Assembly (NCBI RefSeq): GCF_004001065.1
Contig: NZ_BIML01000005.1
Coordinates: 186,001-250,000 of the forward strand
Length of the DNA stretch: 64,000 bases
DNA from: Paenibacillus xylaniclasticus
GTDB taxonomy: Bacteria > Bacillota > Bacilli > Paenibacillales > Paenibacillaceae
Direction of reading: 5' to 3'
The notes below the pieces were generated by a model, which ran no database searches, was not told the DNA's origin, and saw only the letters and a program-made list of their open reading frames with translations. This document shows, piece after piece, positions 34,616 through 43,325 of the stretch; position 1 is the first letter of the stretch, and each line of letters begins with the position of its first letter. The position numbers were made by a program, and so were the translations under genes.

Positions 34616-37108
34616 ATGAGGAAGAGTCGTTCGCAGCAACTGAACACAAATTCAAAAGAACAGTCAATCTTCACTACGACAGCCTCCCTTGTACTCGGCC
34701 TCTGGTTCATCCTGTTCCCGTACAAGGCAGGCTTGTTCAACAGCCTCTCGTTCGGATTTGAACGTCCGATCCTAAACGCAGCGCTTTACGCTTCACTAGT
34801 ATCTATAGGTTTATGGTTAGTCATAATAGTCATGCGCAAATCGTTGGGTGAAACGAAATTAATGCCCCTCGCTGCCTGGATTATTCCATTATGCTATTGG
34901 ATATCTTCTCTCGGTGCGGTATCAAAGCATGACGCAAAGTGGATGGTATTCATCACTGCAATTGCAGCCTTGTTCTTTGCAGCAGCAGCGTTCGTATCCC
35001 GCCAAGCAATCGGACAGCGCATCTTGGAATGGTCTATCGTCGGTTCCGGCTATATCATCGTGATATATGGATTGCTTAACGTATTCGGTATAGCTTACAA
35101 GAAAGATGCATTATGGGAAGCGATGCCCGGCCAATTCCGTCTCACTTCCGTACTCCAATACTCGAATACTTATGCCGCGCTCCTTATCGCGCTGTTTCTC
35201 GTTGCACTGTATTACGCTGCACATGTCAAAAATCGTTACTGGCGTTCCGTACATGCGTTAATGCTTGTACCTATTTTTGTATCATTTATGCTGACGTTGT
35301 CACGGGCCGCATTGTTGCTGCTTCCCGTGTTAATTCTGTGCCTGCTTCCATTTCTTCGCATTTCGAAGCAGATTATTCTTTTATTGTACATGATTATATC
35401 CACAGGCGCATCCCTTATCATTCTAAGTAAAATTGACTCGAATATGCTCGAAATCGCCGCGCAAATCATTCCTAGCGCCAATCAAGGCAACGTCGATCTA
35501 TTCAATATGTTTGACAAGCTGTCCTGGTCCGGGTGGCTGCCTATGCTTGGCGTCAGCGTCATCGTAGCGCTATTAAGCTGGTTTCTACATGACAAGCTTG
35601 AGCTTGCGCTAGATAACAAGCTTGCACGTTTTAACGGCCGAACAATATCCTTTTTCGCTGTTCCAGCGCTGCTGATCATTCTGCTGGCGATCGGGGCAGC
35701 ACTCGTGCTCGGCAGCGGGGCAGTTCGTAGTGTTCTGCCACCTTCCATCGCTGAGCGGATTGAGAACATTAACTTTAACCAGCATAGTGTACTGGAGCGC
35801 AGCACATTCTATAAGGATGCAATGAAAATATCAGCCGACTATCCGATCTTGGGAGCAGGCGGCGGCGGATGGATAGCTTTGTATCAGCAATATCAGAACA
35901 ACCCTTATTCCAGCCAGCAAACTCATAACTACTTCATACAGGTACTCGTAGAAACAGGTTGGATCGGGTTACTCGCCCATCTCATTCTTATAGCAGGTAT
36001 TTTGTTCATGTACATTCGCGGGTATATCCGCAATCCAGAGAAGCGCAGCAGTCATTTTGTGCTGTTTATTATAGCGCTGGCTATAATTTCTCACAGCTTA
36101 ATTGATTTCGACATGAGCTACGTCCTTATGCTCGTCACTTTCTTTACTTGTCTTGGAGCAATTTCCGCTGCCTTCCCGAACGTGGCCGATTCGTCTAAGA
36201 CGAACAATGTCTCTATTAACAGCAAATTAAAGCTCCCAATCGTACTACCATCTGTAATGATACTGCTCTCCATTGCCGTTACTATCTACGTAGGTCAACA
36301 AATGGGGGCCCGTGCTAACTATGAGCAAGCCCTGAAGCTGGCTCAATCACAAAAGCCGTTTAGTGAGGTCATTAAGCCGCTCAATAAAGCAATAAATGCA
36401 GACCCGAATAAAGTGCCATACAGCCTGACCGCCGCTACCTGGTATATGCAGGTATATCAGGCGGATACCAGTCATTCTGACTATCTTGAAAAGGCTGGCC
36501 AGTTACTAGATAAGCTGTACAAAGCTAATCCATATGACCCTGATACACTTAGCAGCAAAATTGACTACGCAAAAATGATCGGTCAGGAAGACGCCGTGCT
36601 TGCCTTGTACGAAGAGCGCATCAACAAATTCAAATGGTCAATTGAAGTATATGGCGACGCGATGGACGAATACGCTTCGAGCGGATGGAACATTCATAGG
36701 GAACAACCGGAAGTTCGAGATCAACGCTGGACACGTGTTGATGAACTGTATGAAGTGGTGCTTGACCGAATCGAGGAATTAAAGAAGCTTCCTCCAGAGC
36801 AATTGCAGGGCCGCGCATTCGAAATTACGCCGGCAATTCGTTATGCAATGGGCTTGGTGGCATACGGCCGCGGCGACTACGCTGGCGCGATTGAATGGAC
36901 AAGTCCTGTAGCGACCGGAGATTTGAGCAGCCTATCGAACCCGAATGTCGAAGACGCAGTGAAACAATCAATATTAGACGTGATAAGAACTTATCTGGCA
37001 GCCTTGAATGCAACTGGACAAATCAATGAAGATCTGCGCAGCATCTTAATCTCGTTTGATCCGGAGGAGGAACAGCGATTAAACGAGTTAATTGCGGGAC
37101 GACTCTAA
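34616..37108 (+). CDS. O-antigen-ligase/polymerase family membrane protein with TPR-like tail
   Basis: An 830-residue membrane protein with about 12 helices to residue 560 and a Wzy_C-type domain: STFYKDAMKISADYPILGAG, then QQTHNYFIQVLVETGWIGLL. The C-terminal 270 residues form TPR-like helical repeats (NYEQALKLAQ, LNKAINADPNKVPY, ANPYDPDTL). In Geobacillus and Paenibacillus S-layer glycan clusters the ligase moving the glycan to the S-layer protein (WsaB/WsfB) belongs to this superfamily, so this is the best candidate for that step; a polymerase role is the alternative. AAGGAG precedes the ATG. It is transcribed against the glycan operon and ends at a strong shared terminator. Confidence 0.82.
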   Translation: MRKSRSQQLNTNSKEQSIFTTTASLVLGLWFILFPYKAGLFNSLSFGFERPILNAALYASLVSIGLWLVIIVMRKSLGETKLMPLAAWIIPLCYWISSLGAVSKHDAKWMVFITAIAALFFAAAAFVSRQAIGQRILEWSIVGSGYIIVIYGLLNVFGIAYKKDALWEAMPGQFRLTSVLQYSNTYAALLIALFLVALYYAAHVKNRYWRSVHALMLVPIFVSFMLTLSRAALLLLPVLILCLLPFLRISKQIILLLYMIISTGASLIILSKIDSNMLEIAAQIIPSANQGNVDLFNMFDKLSWSGWLPMLGVSVIVALLSWFLHDKLELALDNKLARFNGRTISFFAVPALLIILLAIGAALVLGSGAVRSVLPPSIAERIENINFNQHSVLERSTFYKDAMKISADYPILGAGGGGWIALYQQYQNNPYSSQQTHNYFIQVLVETGWIGLLAHLILIAGILFMYIRGYIRNPEKRSSHFVLFIIALAIISHSLIDFDMSYVLMLVTFFTCLGAISAAFPNVADSSKTNNVSINSKLKLPIVLPSVMILLSIAVTIYVGQQMGARANYEQALKLAQSQKPFSEVIKPLNKAINADPNKVPYSLTAATWYMQVYQADTSHSDYLEKAGQLLDKLYKANPYDPDTLSSKIDYAKMIGQEDAVLALYEERINKFKWSIEVYGDAMDEYASSGWNIHREQPEVRDQRWTRVDELYEVVLDRIEELKKLPPEQLQGRAFEITPAIRYAMGLVAYGRGDYAGAIEWTSPVATGDLSSLSNPNVEDAVKQSILDVIRTYLAALNATGQINEDLRSILISFDPEEEQRLNELIAGRL

Positions 37109-37127
37109 TCCACACCCGCTTCAAGCG

Positions 37128-37170
37128 AAAAACGCGACCGGCAAGCTTTAAGCCTGCCGGTCGCGTTTTT
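37128..37170. terminator. Strong bidirectional terminator
   Basis: ACGCGACCGGCA pairs with TGCCGGTCGCGT, continued by GC/GC after one mismatch, and flanked by five As and five Ts. It serves the convergent ligase gene and glnS. Confidence 0.92.
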
Positions 37171-37171
37171 A

Positions 37172-38830
37172 TTATTTCTTCGGATCGAACGAGCTCTTCA
37201 GTGATACAATCCGGTTAAACACCAGCTTGCCCTGTGCGGATAGCTTCGGATCGACGTTGTAGTAGCCGTGACGGAAGAATTGGAACTTATCCCCGCCCAC
37301 TGAGCTTGCTAAGCCCTCCTCGACGAACCCTTGCAGCGTCTCGAGCGAGTTCGGATTAATCCGTTCCAAGAACGGCTTATCCGCATTGGACTCGTCATCG
37401 ATAAGCAGCGGCTCGAAGTGGCGGAATTCCGCTGCCTTCGCCGAAGACGCCTCTACCCAGTGGATCGTTCCTTTCACCTTGCGTCCCGTGAAGCCTGATC
37501 CGCTCTTCGTCTCTGGATCGTACGTGCAGCGCAGCTCGATAACCTCGCCTGCATCGTTCTTAATCACTTCTTCGCACTTAATGAAGTACGCATGCTTGAG
37601 ACGCACCTCATTGCCTGGGTACAAGCGGTGGTATTTCGGCGGCGGTACCTCCATGAAATCGTCCTGTTCGATATAGATTTCACGGGAGAACGGAATCATA
37701 CGCATACCCAGCTCTTCATTCTCCGAGTTATTCTCAGCCTCAAGCATTTCGACTTGGCCTTCCGGATAGTTCGTAATTACGACCTTCAAAGGCCGCACGA
37801 CCGCCATTGTGCGCAGCGTCTTCAGCTTCAAATCTTCCCGGATAAAATGCTCCAGCATCCGCTCATCGACCAAGCTATTAGCCCGTGCCACACCGATCTC
37901 CCGGCAGAAAGCGCGCAGCGCTTCCGGCGTAAAGCCGCGGCGGCGGAGGCCGCTAATCGTCGGCATGCGCGGATCGTCCCATCCGTCGACGATGCCGCCA
38001 TCAACAAGCGACTTCAAGTAACGCTTGCTCATAATGGTATTCGTAATGTTCAGACGGGCAAACTCATATTGACGCGGAGTCGATTCCATCTCACATTCCC
38101 TAATCGTCCAATCATACAGCGGACGATGGTCCTCGAACTCCAGCGTACAGATCGAGTGCGTAACCCCTTCGATCGCGTCGCTGATCGGGTGCGCGTAGTC
38201 GTACATCGGATAGATGCACCATGCGTCGCCCGTCCGGTGATGATGAGCGTGAGCAATCCGGTACAGCACCGGATCTCGCATCGTAATGTTAGGGGAAGCC
38301 ATATCGATCTTCGCCCGCAGCACACGCTCGCCGTCCTTAAATTCGCCAGCACGCATGCGCGCGAATAGATCAAGGTTTTCTTCCACCGTGCGGTTGCGGT
38401 ATGGGCTTTCTTGGCCCGGCTCCGTCAGCGTACCGCGCGTCTCGCGCATTTGCTCAGCGGACAAGTCACAGACGAACGCTTTGCCCTTCTTAATGAGCAG
38501 CACGGCACGATTGTACATTTCTTCGAAATAATCGGAGGCGTAGCGAAGCTCATCCCATTCGAAGCCGAGCCATTGAACATCCTGCTTGATGGACTCGACG
38601 TACTCCGTATCCTCCTTTACCGGATTCGTATCGTCGAACCGCAAATTGGTCCGTCCCTTAAATTCGTCTGCCAATTCGAAATTAAGGCAGATTGATTTTG
38701 CATGACCGATGTGAAGGTAACCATTCGGCTCAGGCGGGAAACGAGTAACAATTTCCTTTACCTTACCTTTGTCCAAATCTTCTACGACGATGTTTCGGAT
38801 GAAGTTCGAGGATGCAGTTTTATTTTCCAT
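37172..38830 (-). CDS. glnS: Glutaminyl-tRNA synthetase
   Basis: Charges tRNA-Gln with glutamine. A 552-residue class I synthetase with the HIGH region [18 protein letters not shown], the TIMSKRYLK (KMSKS-type) motif and a GlnRS C-terminal anticodon-binding beta-barrel region. The ATG at 38830 is preceded by GGAAAGGTTGG; an in-frame ATG eight codons earlier is less likely. Most Bacillota instead use GluRS plus GatCAB, so a bacterial GlnRS here is notable. It stands alone between the ligase and the MarR operon. Confidence 0.95.
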   Translation of the reverse strand: MENKTASSNFIRNIVVEDLDKGKVKEIVTRFPPEPNGYLHIGHAKSICLNFELADEFKGRTNLRFDDTNPVKEDTEYVESIKQDVQWLGFEWDELRYASDYFEEMYNRAVLLIKKGKAFVCDLSAEQMRETRGTLTEPGQESPYRNRTVEENLDLFARMRAGEFKDGERVLRAKIDMASPNITMRDPVLYRIAHAHHHRTGDAWCIYPMYDYAHPISDAIEGVTHSICTLEFEDHRPLYDWTIRECEMESTPRQYEFARLNITNTIMSKRYLKSLVDGGIVDGWDDPRMPTISGLRRRGFTPEALRAFCREIGVARANSLVDERMLEHFIREDLKLKTLRTMAVVRPLKVVITNYPEGQVEMLEAENNSENEELGMRMIPFSREIYIEQDDFMEVPPPKYHRLYPGNEVRLKHAYFIKCEEVIKNDAGEVIELRCTYDPETKSGSGFTGRKVKGTIHWVEASSAKAAEFRHFEPLLIDDESNADKPFLERINPNSLETLQGFVEEGLASSVGGDKFQFFRHGYYNVDPKLSAQGKLVFNRIVSLKSSFDPKK

Positions 38831-38859
38831 GACGACCAACCTTTCCTGCAGCAAGTTCC

Positions 38860-38930
38860 TATCCTCTTATAATACACAACTCACTAGCATTTTATAAATA
38901 GATACGATGAAATAATACAGCTCAAGGCGG
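38860..38930. repeat. Intergenic element, copy B
   Basis: Partner of the element at 34284-34348 (see there). It lies between glnS and the divergent marR gene. Its last third (CAGCTCAAGGCGG and what follows) could itself be a worn trace of the same exporter region (QLGTASLITRT), but this is less clear than in copy A. Confidence 0.65.
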
Positions 38931-39016
38931 ATTGACGTTAAAATAATCGCACGAATATAATTAGTTTAGCTAATTAAAATATATCTGTAGACAATATGAA
39001 GGAGGGACAATATCGA

Positions 39017-39553
39017 TTGGATGAGCAACAGCAGCTTTCCCATGATCTCATTCGCTCCCTGCGTCAGTTCAAGCAACTGAACTGGACCGGACTGAAGGCA
39101 AGCGACGGTTATACGAAGAGCGAGATGATTCTGCTGTTTCATACCCGCCAATGCACGAAGATTGATCCGAATGGGCCGAAGGCTTCCGACCTCGCTCGTT
39201 CGCTTAATGTTACAATGCCGACCGTTACCCAGATGGTTAATGTGCTCGAAGCTCGTGGGCTGCTCGAACGCCATCGCGATCCGAGCGACCGCCGTGCGGT
39301 ACGTATTCGGCTAACGCCCGAGGGAGAACAGATGACGCTGCGCGCACGGCAAATGATGATGAGCACCGTCACAAGACTGACCGATTATCTCGGAATTGAA
39401 CGAAGCCGCCAGCTCGTCTCGTTGCTGGAGGACGTATTTCGTTTCTATGAACATAACAACATTTCATGCGCGGCCAACGCCGAACGACCTGTAGATGAAG
39501 CGAGGCCCAATCACTCTCCACTTCCTTATAATGAGGTGAATCGAACGATATGA
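39017..39553 (+). CDS. MarR-family transcriptional regulator
   Basis: A 178-residue winged-helix repressor: recognition region KASDLARSLNVTMPTVTQMVN, wing RHRDPSDRRAVRIRLT. I prefer the TTG at 39017 because AAGGAGGG precedes it by about ten bases, whereas the in-frame ATG at 38996 lies upstream of that site and has none of its own. Its stop overlaps the ABC gene start (ATGA), so it probably controls the exporter genes and itself. Confidence 0.88.
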   Translation: MDEQQQLSHDLIRSLRQFKQLNWTGLKASDGYTKSEMILLFHTRQCTKIDPNGPKASDLARSLNVTMPTVTQMVNVLEARGLLERHRDPSDRRAVRIRLTPEGEQMTLRARQMMMSTVTRLTDYLGIERSRQLVSLLEDVFRFYEHNNISCAANAERPVDEARPNHSPLPYNEVNRTI

Positions 39554-41292
39554 TAAAGCTTCTCCGTTACTTGAAGCCGTACCGTATGGCGGTGCTGCTC
39601 GTTATCGTATTCGTGTTTCTCCAATCACTCTCCGACCTGTACTTACCAACCTTACTCGCAGACATTGTCGATAAAGGCGTCGTTACCGGCGACACCCCAT
39701 ATATTTGGCGCGTCGGCGGCCTTATGCTGCTTGTTGCGCTCATCGGCGCAGCTTGCTCGGTCGGCGCCAGCTACTTATCGGCGAAAGCGGCAGGCGGCTT
39801 CGGTCGCGATCTGCGCAGCCGCTTGTTCGCTCATGTCGAGAAGTTCTCTCTGCATGAATTCGACCAGCTTGGCACTGCCTCGCTCATTACGCGAACGACG
39901 AACGACATCACGCAGGTTCAGCAAGTATTGACCATGATGATGCGCGTCATGGTTATGGCGCCATTGATGTGCTTCGGCGGTATTATTATGGCACTCACCC
40001 GCGACGTGAAGCTGTCTACGATTATTATTGCTATCGTGCCTGTCGTCGCTTTAATTATTCTGATCATCTCCAGCCGGACGCTCCCGCTGTTCAAGCTGCA
40101 GCAGAAGCGGCTCGATCAGTTGAACCTTGTGCTGCGCGAGCATTTGACAGGCATACGGGTTATTCGTGCCTTCAACCGGACCGGCCATGAGCAGCAGCGG
40201 TTTACGCAAGCGAATAGCTCGCTTACCGATACGGCGATCAAGGTCAACCGAATGATGGCAGCGCTGATGCCGCTGATGTTCCTGATCGTGAACATCGCCA
40301 GCATCGCGATTTTATGGTTCGGCGGCATGCGGATCGACAACGGCGCCATGGAGGTCGGTGACCTGATGGCATTTATTCAATACGCCTGGCAGATTTTGTT
40401 TGCCCTCATGTTTGCCTCGATGATGTTCGTTATGGTGCCGCGCGCTTCCGCTTCCGCCGCGCGCATTCAAGAGGTGTTCGACATGAAGCCCGATATAACA
40501 GACCCATCTGAAGCGCAAGCCAGCACGGATAGCAGCCAGCAAGCCGTACGCGGCACCGTCGAATTCCGCGACGTCTCATTCCGATATCCGGGTGCGGAGA
40601 TGCACGCACTGGAAAAGATCAGCTTCAAAGCCTCGCCAGGTGAAGTAACAGCCATTATCGGCGGTACCGGCTCCGGCAAGTCGACGCTGATCAATCTAAT
40701 TCCTCGCTTCTATGATGTCAGCGAAGGCTCGGTACTCATCAATGGCACCGATGTTCGTCAGATGGCTCAGCAGCAGCTGCGTTCGATGATCGGTCTCGTA
40801 CCGCAGAAGGCGATGCTGTTCACCGGCACAATCGCCGACAACATTCGATTTGGATACGAGGAAGCAACAGACGAGCAGATTCGTCATGCCGCTGAGGTTG
40901 CACAGGCTGCCGACTTCATCGGGCGTATGGCCGACGGCTACGAATCGATCATCTCCCAGGGCGGCACTAACGTATCGGGCGGTCAGAAGCAGCGGCTGTC
41001 TATCGCTCGCGCGCTTGTCCGCAAGCCGGCGATCTACCTGTTCGACGACAGCTTCTCGGCGCTCGACTTTAAGACCGACGCCAAGCTGCGCGCCGCACTC
41101 CGTCCGGAGACGACCGACGCCACCGTCATTATTGTCGCCCAGCGCGTCAGCACCGTCATGGACGCCGACCGCATTATCGTTCTAGACGAAGGCCGCATCG
41201 CGGGGATCGGAACGCACCGCGAGCTGCTTGACAATAATCCGGTATACCGCGAGATCGTGGCGTCGCAGCTGTCAGAGGAGGAGATCGCATGA
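39550..41292 (+). CDS. ABC exporter half-transporter, subunit with non-canonical catalytic site
   Basis: A 580-residue type IV ABC half-transporter: six N-terminal helices (to about 310) and an NBD with GGTGSGKST (Walker A), NVSGGQKQRLSIA (signature) and YLFDDSFSALD (Walker B). The catalytic Glu after Walker B is Asp here, marking the degenerate-site subunit of a heterodimer such as those of YfiB/YfiC or BmrC/D type. Starts by ATGA overlap with marR and overlaps the next subunit by four bases. Likely exports drugs, lipids or peptides. Confidence 0.9.
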   Translation: MIKLLRYLKPYRMAVLLVIVFVFLQSLSDLYLPTLLADIVDKGVVTGDTPYIWRVGGLMLLVALIGAACSVGASYLSAKAAGGFGRDLRSRLFAHVEKFSLHEFDQLGTASLITRTTNDITQVQQVLTMMMRVMVMAPLMCFGGIIMALTRDVKLSTIIIAIVPVVALIILIISSRTLPLFKLQQKRLDQLNLVLREHLTGIRVIRAFNRTGHEQQRFTQANSSLTDTAIKVNRMMAALMPLMFLIVNIASIAILWFGGMRIDNGAMEVGDLMAFIQYAWQILFALMFASMMFVMVPRASASAARIQEVFDMKPDITDPSEAQASTDSSQQAVRGTVEFRDVSFRYPGAEMHALEKISFKASPGEVTAIIGGTGSGKSTLINLIPRFYDVSEGSVLINGTDVRQMAQQQLRSMIGLVPQKAMLFTGTIADNIRFGYEEATDEQIRHAAEVAQAADFIGRMADGYESIISQGGTNVSGGQKQRLSIARALVRKPAIYLFDDSFSALDFKTDAKLRAALRPETTDATVIIVAQRVSTVMDADRIIVLDEGRIAGIGTHRELLDNNPVYREIVASQLSEEEIA

Positions 41293-43244
41293 GCTTGAAT
41301 CCAATGATGAACGATAAGAGGCTAGAGCCGCTCCAATCGGCCGATCGAGGCGGACCAAGTGGTCATCGGCCCGGAGGGCATGGAGGTCATGGAGGTCATC
41401 GACCGCCTGGCGGTCCCCCGGGTATGATGATGCCCGGCCAGAAGGCCAAAAACTTTAAAGCCACGTTCCGCCGATTGCTTGGCTATCTGCGCCCGTATCG
41501 ATTCTCGCTGCTGATCGTTCTCCTGACCGCAGTGCTTAGTACCGTATTCTCGATCCTTGGTCCGAAGATTATGGGTGAAGCAACGACCAAGCTGTTCGAG
41601 GGACTCATGGCCAAAATAAATGGAGAGCCCGGCGCAGCCATCGACTTCGACGCGATCAGCCGAATTCTGCTGACGTTAGGCGTTTTGTACATTATCAGCA
41701 CCCTATTCAGCTTCCTCCAGCAGTACATTATGGCTGGCGTAGCACAGAAGACCGTATATGGCATACGCGAGGACGTCAATGCGAAGCTTGCCAAGCTGCC
41801 GCTTAAATTTTTCGACGGCCGTACGCACGGCGAAGTGCTCAGCCGCGCCGTTAACGACGTCGACAACATTAGCAGCACGCTGCAGCAAAGCTTGACGCAA
41901 TTTATTACCTCAATCGTTACGCTGATCGGGATCGTCATCATGATGCTGACGATTAGTCCGCTCCTGACACTCATGACAGTCATTACGCTGCCGCTCAGCT
42001 TCATCGTCATTAAGATGGTCGCAGGCAAATCGCAGCGGCATTTCGTCGGCCAGCAGAAGTCGCTTGGCGAATTGAATGGACATGTCGAGGAGATGTTCAC
42101 CGGTCACGCGATCGTCAAAGCCTACGGACGAGAAGAAACGGCCGTCGCCAAGTTCGACGCCGTCAACGAGCAGCTGTATCAATCCGGTTGGCGGGCCCAG
42201 TTCATCTCCGGCATCATCATGCCGCTCATGGGCTTCATCGGCAATATCGGATACGTGCTCGTCAGCGTCGTTGGCGGCGTACTCGTGCTGCATAAGACCA
42301 TTACCGTCGGCGATGTTCAGGCGTTCATATCCTACTCCCGCCAGTTTACGATGCCGATTACGCAGACGGCGCAGATCGCCAACATCATTCAATCGACGAT
42401 CGCCTCTGCGGAACGCGTATTCGAGCTGCTGGATGAAGAGGAAGAAGTACAGGAGCCTTCCGCTTCCGTGCCATCACTTGTGAAAGCATCGAAGGGTGAG
42501 GTACGCTTCGAGCATGTTCAGTTCGGCTACAAGGAAGAGGCTCCGCTGATGAAGGACTTAAATATCGACGTCAAGCCAGGGCAGACGATTGCGATCGTCG
42601 GACCGACCGGAGCCGGCAAGACGACGCTGATCAACCTGCTCATGAGGTTCTACGAGCTTAACGGCGGGCGTATTACAATCGATGGCACCGATATTACCGC
42701 AATGTCACGCGGCGAGCTGCGCAGCAATTTCGGTATGGTGCTGCAGGATACGTGGCTGTTCAATGACACGATCCGGGACAATATCGCATACGGGCGCGAG
42801 GGCGCATCTGAGACAGACGTTATCCGGGCCGCCAAGGCCGCGTATGCCGACCATTTCATTCGGACGCTGCCTGACGGCTACGATACGATATTGAATGAGG
42901 AAGCGTCGAACATCTCGCAGGGACAGAAGCAGCTGCTCACAATCGCCCGTGCTATCCTCGCCGACCCACAAATTCTCATTCTCGACGAGGCAACGAGCAG
43001 CGTCGATACACGGACTGAGGTGCATATCCAGCAAGCGATGAACGCGCTGATGGAAGGACGCACGAGCTTCGTCATCGCACACCGCCTGTCGACGATCCGA
43101 GATGCCGACCGCATTCTTGTCATGAATCAAGGCGCTGTTATCGAGCAAGGGACGCACGAAGAGCTGCTCGCACAGCGCGGCTTCTACGCCGAGCTGTATG
43201 AAAGCCAATTCACCGGCCGCAAGAAGCAGCCAGAGGCGATCTGA
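41289..43244 (+). CDS. ABC exporter half-transporter, canonical subunit with Gly/His-rich N-terminus
   Basis: A 651-residue half-transporter. The NBD has GPTGAGKTT, a variant signature NISQGQKQLLTIA and canonical ILILDEATSSVD. The variant signature and the partner's Asp would fall in the same nucleotide site, as expected for an asymmetric heterodimer. Residues about 20-50 form an unusual tail rich in Gly, His, Pro and Met (HRPGGHGGHGGHRPPGG) before the first helix, which might bind metal. Transcriptionally coupled to the previous gene. Confidence 0.9.
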   Translation: MSLNPMMNDKRLEPLQSADRGGPSGHRPGGHGGHGGHRPPGGPPGMMMPGQKAKNFKATFRRLLGYLRPYRFSLLIVLLTAVLSTVFSILGPKIMGEATTKLFEGLMAKINGEPGAAIDFDAISRILLTLGVLYIISTLFSFLQQYIMAGVAQKTVYGIREDVNAKLAKLPLKFFDGRTHGEVLSRAVNDVDNISSTLQQSLTQFITSIVTLIGIVIMMLTISPLLTLMTVITLPLSFIVIKMVAGKSQRHFVGQQKSLGELNGHVEEMFTGHAIVKAYGREETAVAKFDAVNEQLYQSGWRAQFISGIIMPLMGFIGNIGYVLVSVVGGVLVLHKTITVGDVQAFISYSRQFTMPITQTAQIANIIQSTIASAERVFELLDEEEEVQEPSASVPSLVKASKGEVRFEHVQFGYKEEAPLMKDLNIDVKPGQTIAIVGPTGAGKTTLINLLMRFYELNGGRITIDGTDITAMSRGELRSNFGMVLQDTWLFNDTIRDNIAYGREGASETDVIRAAKAAYADHFIRTLPDGYDTILNEEASNISQGQKQLLTIARAILADPQILILDEATSSVDTRTEVHIQQAMNALMEGRTSFVIAHRLSTIRDADRILVMNQGAVIEQGTHEELLAQRGFYAELYESQFTGRKKQPEAI

Positions 43245-43267
43245 ACGGACAAAGCGGCACAGCACAA

Positions 43268-43313
43268 ACAGGGCATTCCACTGACATCGAACGATGACGG
43301 TGAAATGCCCTGT
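43268..43313. terminator. Inverted repeat between convergent genes
   Basis: ACAGGGCATT (43268-43277) pairs with AATGCCCTGT (43304-43313), with a further CAC/GTG pairing inside. The U-tract is poor on both strands. It lies between the exporter operon and the symporter gene and is a plausible shared terminator. Confidence 0.5.
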
Positions 43314-43325
43314 CGCTGTTCTCCC

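Noticed and set aside
38831-39016. T-box or tRNA-sensing leader for glnS
   Set aside because: The region upstream of glnS is short and AT-rich and shows no T-box sequence or terminator/antiterminator pair.
41483-42100. 205-residue reading frame antisense to the second ABC exporter gene
   Set aside because: It lies wholly opposite a clear ABC gene, has no family features and reflects biased codon use.
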